Below, in pieces: positions 41,693-52,439 of a DNA stretch of 64,000 bases. The translations under genes were made by a program, and so were the position numbers. How positions within the stretch are numbered: position 1 is the first letter of the stretch; every line of letters starts with the position of its first letter. This DNA comes from Deltaproteobacteria bacterium RIFCSPHIGHO2_02_FULL_40_28 (lineage in GTDB: Bacteria > UBA10199 > 2-12-FULL-40-28): NCBI GenBank assembly GCA_001798135.1, contig MGRJ01000024.1, positions 220,942-284,941 of the forward strand, in the 5' to 3' direction. Under the pieces are notes generated by a model, which did not search any database, had not been told where the DNA came from, and worked only from the letters and a program-made list of their open reading frames with translations.

Positions 41693-42142
41693 ATGGAAAC
41701 CTGTATTTATGGAAAAAGAAGATTTCTCATTACTGTGATTGTTGTAGCCATTGCTTACTTTGCGATGGATATGTTGTTTCACCATGTTGTTTTAGGGTCT
41801 CTTTATCAAGAAAATCTAAGTTTGTGGCGTGCAATGCCAGAGATGATGGCTAAAAGAGGTGTGGCCTATGTGGGTTACATTCTTTTTGCTTTTTTCTTTG
41901 TTTGTATTTTTAGCAAAGGTTTTGAAAAAGAGAAATGTTGTAAGACTCAGGGTGTAAAATACGGTTTGCTGATTGGTTTTTTTTACTGGGGTGCGACGCT
42001 TCTGATTAGTTATCCTTTTTTCCCCTGGCCAGATAAGCTCTATGCCGCGTGGTTTGGAGTTGGAATGGTTGAGTGTGTTGTGCTTGGCTTGATAGCAGGA
42101 ATGTGTGTTGACAATAAAGAAGCAGCGCAATGCAAACACTAA
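41693..42142 (+). CDS. Small membrane protein of unknown function
   Basis: 149 residues with a strong AAGGAGGG ribosome site. Four hydrophobic helices: FLITVIVVAIAYFAMDMLFHHVVLG, GYILFAFFFVCIFSKGF, YGLLIGFFYWGATLLISYPF and WFGVGMVECVVLGLIAGMCVD. The layout resembles small DUF1761-like four-helix proteins but I cannot assign a family. Cysteine pair EKCCKTQG faces the cytoplasm or periplasm. It stands alone, upstream of the 16S locus. Confidence 0.75.
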   Translation: METCIYGKRRFLITVIVVAIAYFAMDMLFHHVVLGSLYQENLSLWRAMPEMMAKRGVAYVGYILFAFFFVCIFSKGFEKEKCCKTQGVKYGLLIGFFYWGATLLISYPFFPWPDKLYAAWFGVGMVECVVLGLIAGMCVDNKEAAQCKH

Positions 42143-42146
42143 CAAA

Positions 42147-42310
42147 CTACTCCCTCAAATAATGGCATGTATATCCATTTGGGTTTTTTTGTAGGTAGTT
42201 TTGGTGATAATCTTCAACCTTGGGCTTCTAAACAAGTTTAAACCTTGGCGAGTAACAAGGGAAGTAAGTTCTAGTTCTCTTAAAAATTTAATTATTTCAA
42301 GAGCTTGTCT
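42147..42310 (-). pseudogene. msrA: Decayed C-terminus of peptide-methionine sulfoxide reductase MsrA
   Basis: Read on the minus strand, one frame gives KVEDYHQNYLQKNPNGYTCHYLRE followed by a stop at 42147-42149, the exact C-terminal signature of MsrA (the EDYHQ.Y motif). The preceding residues continue in another frame (ALEIIKFLRELELTSLVTRQGLNLF, matching the IVTEI...F stretch), and a stop interrupts the EDYHQ frame. So there is at least one frameshift and no N-terminus or catalytic GCFW. The 16S promoter lies just upstream of it, so rearrangement probably placed the rRNA locus over the rest of the gene. Confidence 0.75.
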
Positions 42311-42327
42311 TTTTTTATTTTTAGTTC

Positions 42328-42355
42328 TTGACGGACCCAACTTTTTAACTAGAAT
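42328..42355 (+). promoter_or_regulatory. 16S rRNA promoter
   Basis: TTGACG (42328-42333), 16-base spacer, TAGAAT (42350-42355), then ACGCA. This is the same design as the promoter before tRNA-Ile (TTGACG-16-TAAGAT). The region 42143-42545 otherwise holds the msrA remnant and the 16S leader. Confidence 0.7.
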
Positions 42356-42392
42356 ACGCAAGCCTTTTGGTAAAAAAGGTTAAGGATTTCGT

Positions 42393-42416
42393 GTTCTTTG
42401 AAAACTCAATAGCAGG
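42393..42416 (+). other. 16S leader: boxA-like antiterminator and 5' processing-stem arm
   Basis: GTTCTTTGAAAACTCAATAGCAGG pairs with 44208-44231 downstream of the 16S gene, forming the RNase III-type stem that encloses the rRNA. The TTCTTTGAAAAC part also resembles a boxA. Two small hairpins follow (TTTCGTA/TACGAAA and CCGG/CCGG). Confidence 0.7.
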
Positions 42417-42545
42417 TCAACGTGAATTCTTTGAATGGGCAATTTCGTAGGCAACTACGAAAGAACCAACCGGAGATTTTCCGGGATCTTTTTTAAGATC
42501 AAAAAAAAATTAATTCAGTCGTGATTTATCACGACTTGAGCATGA

Positions 42546-44091
<1,546 letters not shown>

Positions 44092-44207
44092 CTAAGGATG
44101 GAGATGAGGTTGACGAATTTTTTTGAGAAGGTCATTATTTTGATGACTGCACTCAAAGAAAGTTCAATCGACATCTCTCAAAGATCAATCCTTTAAGGAA
44201 TACACGC

Positions 44208-44231
44208 CCTGCTATTGAGTTTTTGAAGAAC
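44208..44231 (+). other. 16S 3' processing-stem arm
   Basis: CCTGCTATTGAGTTTTTGAAGAAC is complementary to 42393-42416 with one or two mismatches, closing the 16S precursor stem. A protein-coding start lies only 24 bases beyond, with no terminator between. Confidence 0.7.
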
Positions 44232-44255
44232 AATATGTTTAAGAAAAAGGGAGAA

Positions 44256-44660
44256 ATGATGGTTCGTTCTTTTATTTTATCTTTTCTGTTGTTCGGTTTT
44301 TCAGCCACTCTTGGGGCTGGGGAACGTCCACTTTCCTTGCCTTTTGATGTTAAATTAGCTGGGCAAGTTCCCATTCCTGCTGGTGATGTTGCCAAACTTA
44401 CCAATCCCATAACCAATGATGCCGAATTAGAGGTGATGGTTTCATCAACGGAGACCATTTTCGTTAATTTTTTTATTGCCGATGCCAATGGGCATGTGGA
44501 CAATAAAAATTCTCAAGCCACTGAAATCATGCTGATCAATGGAAGTAATAAAGCCAAGATTAACCAAACCATGAGTAAAAATGGTTTAAAGGTGGGAACG
44601 TATCTGGCAAATATTATGGCCCAAAATCAAACGGCGCGCATTGTTTTTACGATCAAGTAA
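44256..44660 (+). CDS. Small secreted protein of unknown function, directly behind 16S
   Basis: 134 residues from the ATG at 44256 (another ATG follows); AAGGGAG precedes it. A signal peptide (SFILSFLLFGFSATLGA) ends before GERPLSLPF. The mature part of about 115 residues is probably a beta-sandwich (LEVMVSSTETIFVNFFIADANGH, TYLANIMAQNQTARIVFTIK) with no recognised family. Because no terminator separates it from the 16S processing stem, it may be expressed from the rRNA promoter. It converges with the cysteine-rich gene. Confidence 0.75.
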   Translation: MMVRSFILSFLLFGFSATLGAGERPLSLPFDVKLAGQVPIPAGDVAKLTNPITNDAELEVMVSSTETIFVNFFIADANGHVDNKNSQATEIMLINGSNKAKINQTMSKNGLKVGTYLANIMAQNQTARIVFTIK

Positions 44661-44677
44661 TTTCATTACACAATCAC

Positions 44678-47365
44678 TTAATTTTCAATTTTCATGTCAC
44701 ACTTTCCGGTTGCCGGATTGCAGGTAGTTTTATTTGTTGCGGGACAGGTGATCACCGTTTTTGGATTATTGAGGCATTGATAGGTAATCAGTTCAGCCGG
44801 ATTTTTTGGAGGTATTTTATTGCAGTACGGAATCCCATTGCAGAGATTTCCATCATCCACACAATCAGAATCTTTGAAGCATTGGCAGAAGGGATTTTTA
44901 AAATCCCATTTGGAAGCGGTACATTTTCCACCCAAGCATTGATCTTCTGGAGTGCAGTAGAGCCCATCCGCATTGCAAGCCTGCCCATCACTCAAAGGTT
45001 TTAGGGAGCATTTGCCAGTTGATGGATCGCAGCTATTTTTGGCGCACTCTGTGTCGTCAACAGTGGAGCACACCACCTTGCTCGCGGGATTCAGAAGACA
45101 GGCATGGCTTTTTACATCACAGTAGTAAAACCCTTCGCAGAGATCTTTAGCCTTGGAGGTACAATCTGCATCCTTGTTACATTCACAGATGTTTTTGCCT
45201 GGTGTGCATTTTCCTGCATGGCACATATCTTTTTCGGTGCAGAAATTGTTATCATCACAAGGAATGCCCTCTTGGAGAGGCGTCATTTCACATTTGCCGG
45301 TTTTGGGTTGGCAAAGATTTTGCTGACAGACGGTGTCAAAAGCCGAGGGGCAATTGATTGTTGTTGCCGGATTTAAGAGACATTGGTGAGTTGCCAAAAG
45401 ACAATAGAGAGTCCCATTGCAGGCATTGCCATCTTCATATTTTTTACAATCTTGATCGTTAGAACATTGGCATTGTGGATCCAGATAATCCCATAGGCCC
45501 TTTGTACAAGCTCCATTTTGACAAGCACTTTCTTTATAACAGGGATGCCCAGAAGGGCAGGAGGTTCCATCCGCAATATTTTTTATTTCGCATGCTCCTG
45601 TTGCAGGATTGCAAATATCGCTCTGACAGGACTCTTTTGATTTAGGACAAGTGACAATTGTTTTTGGGTTGACCACACAATGCCACTGGCTTTCTTGTCC
45701 CGATTTATCGCAATACATAACACCATTGCAAAGATTTTCATCATCCGTGCAATCTGCATCGTTTTGACAAGAGCAATTTTGGGGAGGCTGGCAATTTGTA
45801 GGTTTTGGCTCAGGTTCGGGAGAATTTGATTTTGAGTTTGATTCCTGATTTGGCACAACTGTTGATGATGCCTCTCTTTCGGCAACTTTTATTTCTGGTG
45901 CTGTACACACATGATTCACACAATTTTCTCCCGCACAGTCTTCAGTGGTGTTGCAGCAATTGGGGTCATCCTTGGCATAATTGCAGGTACCAGCCTGGCA
46001 GAAATCAGTGGTGCATGGATTACCATCGTCGCAGTCGATGTCCATGCTGCATTCACAAAGGTTGTTTAAGCGATCCTTCAAATTAAGAACCTCAAGCTCA
46101 AATTTTTTCTCTTCTATCTTGAGTTTAAAAACTGTGAGAAGAGGAGTAGCCTCGGTTTGATTACTTTCTTTTTCCTGAAAAATTAAGCGGGGGTTTCGAT
46201 GATCCCCAGAACCGCAGGTAAGTTCTGTTTGTTTTTCAAAAGCCAGAGTTGTGTTTCGGTTTATTTCTTCGGTTCCAAGTGAACATTCTGTTAACGGGAT
46301 TCTCCCATATTGAATGTGATGTTGGTTTTCTTCCCTCCATCTCTCGTAAAAAATTTCAAGAAAGTTTCCACGTAGATTTGCTCCCCTCCATGCCAGAGGT
46401 TGGCTATTTTTTGCAAAACCAGAAAGGGGCAGAATACCCTCCTCACGACACCAGGAAATCCCCGAATTTGTTGCCTCTGCGGGAATAATATGGAGGAGGG
46501 ATTCACTTTCTTTTTCGGTAATAAAAAAAATTGTTGGATGGAGTCCCTCGGAAAATTGGATTCCAGAGAAGGATGGCTCTTCAAGACTTGCCATAATTTG
46601 TTCGGTACCATCTTCTGGGTTTAAAATTCCTAGAATGGGCTGATTTCGATTGTAGGCTTTAAAAATGATGAGTGAAGTATTGGGATAGGTGGTTAGATTT
46701 TCGTAATCGGTAAAAAGTCTTTCGCCTATCATTGCTTCAAAAGAAGGTTCTGTAAGGGCAGAACTCAAAATTTCTCCAGTTGTGGTGGCAACCGTTACCC
46801 TGGCACGTTCAAAATCGTTTGGAAATCCGATTGTAAAACCAGTAAGAGACGGTGAAACTCCCTCCGTATTTTTAATAAGGAGAGTTTCGGGAGTTATAGT
46901 AATTTCAGAAGAATTCAAATCTCCCTCCAAACAAAGGACGAATAATTTTTGAGTTTCTTCTCGTTCCGCAAGATCATCGGCCAAGTATAAAAGGGATTGC
47001 CCCTGGCATGGCCCCCTTTCAGAGAGGATGGGTCCCCAGGTTGGGTTTTGTTTATCCCCTTCGGATGAGGTAAGTTTAAGCACGTTTTCTTCTTGGAAAT
47101 TATTTTCAAGCAAACCTTTGTAGAGAAAAATTTGGTTGGCGTCTGTTTCGCTGTCAAAGCGGATAAAAAGGGATAAGGGTGGATCTGATTGGGGGAGTAA
47201 AACAAAAGAAGAGGGTGCCCAACTTACATTTTCATCAGGAGGGTATCCGCTTAAAATTTTTTTTTTGTGCAGGAATAAAAAAAGGACAAGGACTACTATC
47301 AATAGAAGTGCACTCCCAACGGCAATGGCAGCTCCTTTTTTTTTGATCACAGAAATAACATACAA
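44678..47365 (-). CDS. Large cysteine-rich membrane-anchored protein
   Basis: About 895 residues. The start is uncertain (TTG at 47365 or GTG at 47350, no ribosome site). One helix near the N-terminus (AIAVGSALLLIVVLVLFLFL) anchors it, with about 420 residues of beta-rich, WD/TolB-like sequence outside (NPTWGPILSERGPCQGQSLLYLADD, HRNPRLIF). The last 440 residues hold repeated cysteine modules of the type CxxDxDCxDGNPCTTDxCxxGTC and CxxDxDCxxxxxLCNGxxYC, like the DUF4215/Dickkopf-like repeats of myxobacterial surface proteins. Probably exported and disulfide-rich. It runs against the direction of the surrounding rRNA genes and is divergent from the papain-like gene by 31 bases. Confidence 0.82.
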   Translation of the reverse strand: MYVISVIKKKGAAIAVGSALLLIVVLVLFLFLHKKKILSGYPPDENVSWAPSSFVLLPQSDPPLSLFIRFDSETDANQIFLYKGLLENNFQEENVLKLTSSEGDKQNPTWGPILSERGPCQGQSLLYLADDLAEREETQKLFVLCLEGDLNSSEITITPETLLIKNTEGVSPSLTGFTIGFPNDFERARVTVATTTGEILSSALTEPSFEAMIGERLFTDYENLTTYPNTSLIIFKAYNRNQPILGILNPEDGTEQIMASLEEPSFSGIQFSEGLHPTIFFITEKESESLLHIIPAEATNSGISWCREEGILPLSGFAKNSQPLAWRGANLRGNFLEIFYERWREENQHHIQYGRIPLTECSLGTEEINRNTTLAFEKQTELTCGSGDHRNPRLIFQEKESNQTEATPLLTVFKLKIEEKKFELEVLNLKDRLNNLCECSMDIDCDDGNPCTTDFCQAGTCNYAKDDPNCCNTTEDCAGENCVNHVCTAPEIKVAEREASSTVVPNQESNSKSNSPEPEPKPTNCQPPQNCSCQNDADCTDDENLCNGVMYCDKSGQESQWHCVVNPKTIVTCPKSKESCQSDICNPATGACEIKNIADGTSCPSGHPCYKESACQNGACTKGLWDYLDPQCQCSNDQDCKKYEDGNACNGTLYCLLATHQCLLNPATTINCPSAFDTVCQQNLCQPKTGKCEMTPLQEGIPCDDNNFCTEKDMCHAGKCTPGKNICECNKDADCTSKAKDLCEGFYYCDVKSHACLLNPASKVVCSTVDDTECAKNSCDPSTGKCSLKPLSDGQACNADGLYCTPEDQCLGGKCTASKWDFKNPFCQCFKDSDCVDDGNLCNGIPYCNKIPPKNPAELITYQCLNNPKTVITCPATNKTTCNPATGKCDMKIEN

Positions 47366-47396
47366 GTTTTATTCCCTTTATGCTATTTATTTTTGG

Positions 47397-49187
47397 GTGA
47401 AAAATTTAAAATTTATTTTTTTCTTGATCGCTGGAAGTATTTTTTTACTTTTTTGTTCTTCGGGGGATGTGATTAAAACCAGCCGCCCCTTTGTAGAAGA
47501 TGATTTTCAGGGCTACTCTGGTTTATTAGCCCCTAGTGCTGGTGAATATTTGAAAATTGAAGAAGCTAAAATGATTCGGAGTTTTTCGAATGTGGATGAA
47601 GTTGAATTTAGCAAGCTTCCCTCGCAAATTGATCTTTCGAGTGATTTTCCGTTGGCTAGTGATCAGGGACATCAAAACTCATGCACTGCTTGGGTTGTTT
47701 CTTTTGCCATCAAATCTTTCCAGGAACATCGCGAAATGGGTTGGGACTTAAACGAGGATCATTTTTTTAGTCCTTCGTTTGTCTACAATCAAATCAATGG
47801 TGGAAAAGATGAGGGTGCCGATCTTGTAGATGCGATGAAATTTTTAATGGAAAATGGGACCATCCCGTACTCCCTCATGCCTTACAAAGCCAATGATTAT
47901 CTCACTCAGCCCAATCAGACCTTGAAGGATTTAGCTTTTGGATTTCGTGTTTTAGGCTATCGACGTATTCAGGAAAAAAACCTTTCCCATCTCAAATCTT
48001 ATTTGGCGGCGCATGAACCTGTTTTGATTGTTGTGGAGATGTACCCAAATTTTCTTCCACGTGGGATGAAGCGAAGCAACGGAATTTATCGGGAAAAAAG
48101 TGGAAAGTTGCTTGGTTACCACGCTCTTGTTGCTGTTGGGTATGACGATAGCCGGCATGCAATCAAAGTTCTTAATTCCTGGGGAAAAAACTGGGGGGAT
48201 GGGGGCTACGGTTGGATTGATGATAAATTTTTTCCCACCATTATCAAACAAGCCTTTGTCATGTATGATCTTCCCACACCCCATCAAACTTTTTATCAGG
48301 ATGCCCAAACACTTCTTATTGTTCCTGATGAGTCGGGGATTAGGCAGGGGGGAAAATGGCTTAGACTATCAGATTCTCTTTCGAAGGTTGTAAATTTTTT
48401 TAATACGCAATCCAGTTCAATTCAAATCAAAGAAAATTTTTTAAATAAAGAAATCATTGGCAAAATGCATTTTTTTCCTTCGACGGAAACGGTGGTGTTA
48501 ACCAACGAGGGAATTGGTTTTAAATCCACCAGGAAGGATGTGAATCGTGTTTATGGAAAGGCCGATTATGTAGACCCTGCAAATGGCGATGAAATTTATT
48601 TTTTCCATGCGGTAACAAGCAATTGGGGTGGTATTCCCGTAACACAAAATGCCAGCCTTGTTTTCCATTTTGACGATGGTGAAAAAGTAAGTTTTATGGG
48701 TCTTGAAAGTGTTTTTAAAAAAGTAGCTATGGGAAAGGGATTTGAAAAATTAACATTAACGGAAAAAGGAGTAAATGATGAAATTATTTCAGAGGATCAA
48801 TTAATTCGTTTTATTCCTCCGCCTCAATTAACAGAAATTAAAAAGTCAGTTTGGGAAGGAACGGGGTATGGTTATTTTTTAAATAACCCCGATCGGGCAG
48901 AAGAATATCTTGTGGTAAAAGTCTTTCAAGCAGGAAAGTCAGTGACTGATGAAATTTTAAAGGAGCGAATTATTGCTGATTTGAAGATTTATGGGTTTGA
49001 TTCTCTAAACCTCAAAAAAACCTTTTTTGCTGGAGTGGATTGGAAGGTTCTTGACCTAGGAAATAGGAGGTACTATTATACGGCAGTTGGGTCAGTTTTT
49101 CTTCAAATTCAAATAGCTGCGAGTCAAAAGTTATCGGAATTACCATGGGTTTCCATCTGGATTGCATCATTAAAAGTTAAAACCTAA
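47397..49187 (+). CDS. C1 (papain-family) cysteine protease lipoprotein
   Basis: About 596 residues from a GTG at 47397; the open frame extends upstream to 47136 but only through the opposing gene. MKNLKFIFFLIAGSIFLLFCSSGD (with GTG read as Met) is a type II signal peptide. The peptidase domain has Cys96 in QGHQNSCTAWVVSFAIKSF, His242 in LLGYHALVAVGYDDS and Asn260 in KVLNSWGKNWGDGGYGWI, the full papain triad with the oxyanion Gln. The last 300 residues are beta-rich with no known family. Predicted to be lipid-anchored outside the inner membrane. It may process or be partnered with the divergently encoded cysteine-rich protein (inference). Confidence 0.88.
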   Translation: MKNLKFIFFLIAGSIFLLFCSSGDVIKTSRPFVEDDFQGYSGLLAPSAGEYLKIEEAKMIRSFSNVDEVEFSKLPSQIDLSSDFPLASDQGHQNSCTAWVVSFAIKSFQEHREMGWDLNEDHFFSPSFVYNQINGGKDEGADLVDAMKFLMENGTIPYSLMPYKANDYLTQPNQTLKDLAFGFRVLGYRRIQEKNLSHLKSYLAAHEPVLIVVEMYPNFLPRGMKRSNGIYREKSGKLLGYHALVAVGYDDSRHAIKVLNSWGKNWGDGGYGWIDDKFFPTIIKQAFVMYDLPTPHQTFYQDAQTLLIVPDESGIRQGGKWLRLSDSLSKVVNFFNTQSSSIQIKENFLNKEIIGKMHFFPSTETVVLTNEGIGFKSTRKDVNRVYGKADYVDPANGDEIYFFHAVTSNWGGIPVTQNASLVFHFDDGEKVSFMGLESVFKKVAMGKGFEKLTLTEKGVNDEIISEDQLIRFIPPPQLTEIKKSVWEGTGYGYFLNNPDRAEEYLVVKVFQAGKSVTDEILKERIIADLKIYGFDSLNLKKTFFAGVDWKVLDLGNRRYYYTAVGSVFLQIQIAASQKLSELPWVSIWIASLKVKT

Positions 49188-49239
49188 AATCCATAAAAAT
49201 CAATAAGTTAATCTTTTTTGAAGGAATCCAATATTTATC

Positions 49240-49267
49240 TTGACGATCGAAAGAAAATAACTAAGAT
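49240..49267 (+). promoter_or_regulatory. Promoter of the tRNA-Ile/Ala-23S-5S unit
   Basis: TTGACG (49240-49245), 16-base spacer, TAAGAT (49262-49267), about 70 bases before tRNA-Ile. Same -35 and spacing as the 16S promoter. Confidence 0.65.
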
Positions 49268-49335
49268 ACATCAGCTTTTGTTTAAAAAAGATATTTTTTG
49301 ATCGGGCCATCGTTAGTGGCAGGCCCTAAGACATC

Positions 49336-49409
<74 letters not shown>

Positions 49410-49419
49410 CATTCCGTAA

Positions 49420-49492
49420 GGGGATGTAGCTCAGTTGGGAGAGCGCCTGGTTTGCAACCAGGAGGCCGCCGGTTCGATCCCGGCCATCTCCA
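49420..49492 (+). tRNA. tRNA-Ala (anticodon TGC)
   Basis: Acceptor GGGGATG/CATCTCC, D-arm TAGCTCAGTTGGGAGAGCG, anticodon TGC at 49453-49455, T-loop GGTTCGATCC. Ten bases after tRNA-Ile. Confidence 0.97.
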
Positions 49493-49520
49493 CAAAAATT
49501 TTGCGAAAGCGAAATTTTTA

Positions 49521-49587
49521 CCGATACACGATAAACGATACACGAATGGCGTTCGCAAAATTTCGTATATCGAATATCGTGTATCGG
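49521..49587. repeat. Inverted repeat in the tRNA-Ala/23S spacer
   Basis: CCGATACACGATAAACGATA (from 49521) pairs with the right arm ending at 49587 (TATCGTGTATCGG) over about 25 bases. An outer pair AAATTTTGCGAA/TTCGCAAAATTT is interleaved. A further GCCCGCC/GGCGGGC hairpin occurs at 49692-49708. It looks like a dispersed palindrome inserted in the leader. Confidence 0.55.
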
Positions 49588-49613
49588 GTTAGATGAACCC
49601 GATTTTTCTGTTT

Positions 49614-49640
49614 TTTGCTCTTTGAAAACTGCATATCCAA
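49614..49640 (+). other. 23S leader: boxA and 5' processing-stem arm
   Basis: TTTTGCTCTTTGAAAACTGC contains the boxA-like TGCTCTTTGAAAA. CTCTTTGAAAACTGCATATC (49618 onward) is complementary to 53501-53523 after the 23S gene and forms the precursor stem. Confidence 0.7.
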
Positions 49641-50839
49641 GAAAGTAAAGAAGATAGAATAGAATGAATATTTTTGCTGAGGTTATTTATTGCCCGCCTT
49701 TGGCGGGCGTAAACTCAAGAACTTAGTTTGGTCAAGCTACTAAGGGCGCTTGGTGGATGCCTTGGCGGAGACTGGCGATGAAGGACGTGTCTAGCTGCGA
49801 TAAGCTTCGGGGAGCTGCTAAGAGAGCTTTGATCCGGAGATGTCCGAATAGGGAAACCTTCTCCCGTTCGCGGGAGAATCTTCCAGCTGAATTCATAGGC
49901 TGGTTGAAGCGAACCCAGGGAACTGAAACATCTCATGTACCTGGAGGAAAAGAAATCAATTGAGATTTCCTGAGTAGTGGCGAGCGAAAGGGAAAGAGTC
50001 TAAACCTATGCTAACTTGTTAGCATAGGGGTTGCGGGACTCCGATATGGGATTGCGGATGGATAGTTGAACGGTCTGGAAAGGCCGGCCATAGTAGGTGA
50101 TAGCCCTGTAAACGAAATCTTGAAGCACCCTAGGAGTATCCCAAGTACCGCGGGGCACGAGAAACCCTGTGGGAATCCGGGTGGACCATCATCCAAGACT
50201 ACAATACATGTCTCCGACCGATAGTGAACTAGTACCGCGAGGGAAAGGTGAAAAGTACCCAGAGATGGGAGTGAAATAGTATCTGAAACCATGCGCTTAC
50301 AAGCAGTCGAAGCACTATGTCCCAAGAGCAATCGAGGGAAATGTGTAACGGCGTGCCTTTTGCATAATGAGTCAGCGAGTTACTTTTTGTAGCAAGGTTA
50401 AGTCCGCAAGTGGACGGAGCCGTAGCGAAAGCGAGTCTGAATAGGGCGATTTAGTTGCAAGGAGTAGACCCGAAACCTAGTGATCTATCCATGGGCAGGA
50501 TGAAGGCTCGTTAAACCGGGCTGGAGGTCCGAACTGGTGACCGTTGAAAAGGTCTCGGATGACCTGTGGATAGGGGTGAAAGGCTTATCAAACTGGGAAA
50601 TAGCTGGTTCTCCCCGAAATATATTGAGGTATAGCCTCGTCGGATTCATCACGGAGGTAGAGCTACTGGATGGTCTAGGGTCCCTTACCGGGATACCAAA
50701 ACCAACCAAACTCCGAATTCCGTGAATGACGAAGACGGGAGTCAGACGGTGGGTGATAATGTCCATCGTCAAAAGGGAAAGAGCCCAGACCATCGGCTAA
50801 GGCCCCAAAATACACGCTAAGTGGGAAAGGATGTGGAAA

Positions 50840-50914
<75 letters not shown>

Positions 50915-51731
50915 GTCCGCGCCGAAAATGTAACGGGGCTTTAAAGCGTGTTGCCGAAGCCGTGGATGGCCGCCAATTTATGGCGTACGTGGTAGGGGAG
51001 CATTCTGTAAGCCTGCGAAGGATGATCGTAAGAACATCTGGAGGTATCAGAAGAGCTAATGCTGACATGAGTAGCGATAATGATGGTGAAAAACCATCAC
51101 GCCGAAAACCCAAGGTTTCCTGAGCAAGGTTAATCCTCTCAGGGTTAGTCGGTACCTAAGTCGAGGCCGAAAGGCGTAGATGATGGATGGCAGGTTAATA
51201 TTCCTGCACCGCTTTGGTTGCGTTAAAACCTTCGGGGTGACGAAGAAGGGTAAACAATCGGTCGATTGGAAGTGACCGTTTAAGCTCGTAGGAGGGTGTC
51301 CTAGGTAAATCCGGGATGCCATTAACTCCGAGAAGTGAGTACGACTGATTCCACTTCGGTGGATGATGATAGTTGTTGATCCCATGCTTCCGAGAAAACC
51401 CTCGTCGGGAGTTACCAAGGTGACCGTACCGGAAACCGACACAGGTGGGTGAGGTGAAAATCCTAAGGCGCTTGAGTGATCTCTGGCTAAGGAACTCTGC
51501 AAATTGATGCCGTAACTTAGGGAGAAGGCATGCCTCATGATGTGAGTACCCTCGCGGTACAAAGCGTTATGGGGTCGCAGTGAAACGGTGGTAGCGACTG
51601 TTTAACAAAAACACAGGGCTCTGCTAAGTCGATTAAAGACGAAGTATAGGGTCTGACGCCTGCCCGGTGCTGGAAGGTTAAGGAGAGATGTCATCTGCCG
51701 CAAGGTGGAGAAGCTTCGAACCGAAGCCCCA

Positions 51732-51813
<82 letters not shown>

Positions 51814-52071
51814 CGACTGCCACACTGTCTCGGCCAGAAGCTCAGCGAAATTGAATTTGCGGTGCAAATGCCGCATTCCCGCGGAAAGACGGAAAGACCC
51901 TGTGCACCTTTACTATAACTTGACATTGAACTTCGGGGCGGTTTGTGTAGGATAGGTGGGAGACTTTGAAGTTTCGGCGCTAGCCGGAATGGAGTCAACC
52001 TTGAAATACCACCCTGATTGTTCTGGAGTTCTAACAGATACCCGTTATCCGGGTACTGGACACTGTCTGGT

Positions 52072-52118
<47 letters not shown>

Positions 52119-52261
52119 GCAAAGGTTCTCTCAGGCTGATTAGAAACCAGCCGTTGAGTGCAAAGGCATAAGAGAGCTTAACTGTGAGACCAACAAGTCG
52201 AGCAGATGGGAAACCAGGTCTTAGTGATCCGGTGGTTCTGAATGGAAGGGCCATCGCTCAT

Positions 52262-52368
<107 letters not shown>

Positions 52369-52395
52369 AGGTCCCAAGGGTTTGGCTGTTCGCCA

Positions 52396-52439
<44 letters not shown>

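Noticed and set aside
42155-42361. 68-residue minus-strand ORF as a gene
   Set aside because: It is one frame of a frameshifted msrA remnant; the MsrA signature switches frame within it.
47136-47396. N-terminal extension of the papain-like gene
   Set aside because: The extension overlaps the cysteine-rich gene on the other strand; a proper lipoprotein signal starts at the GTG at 47397.
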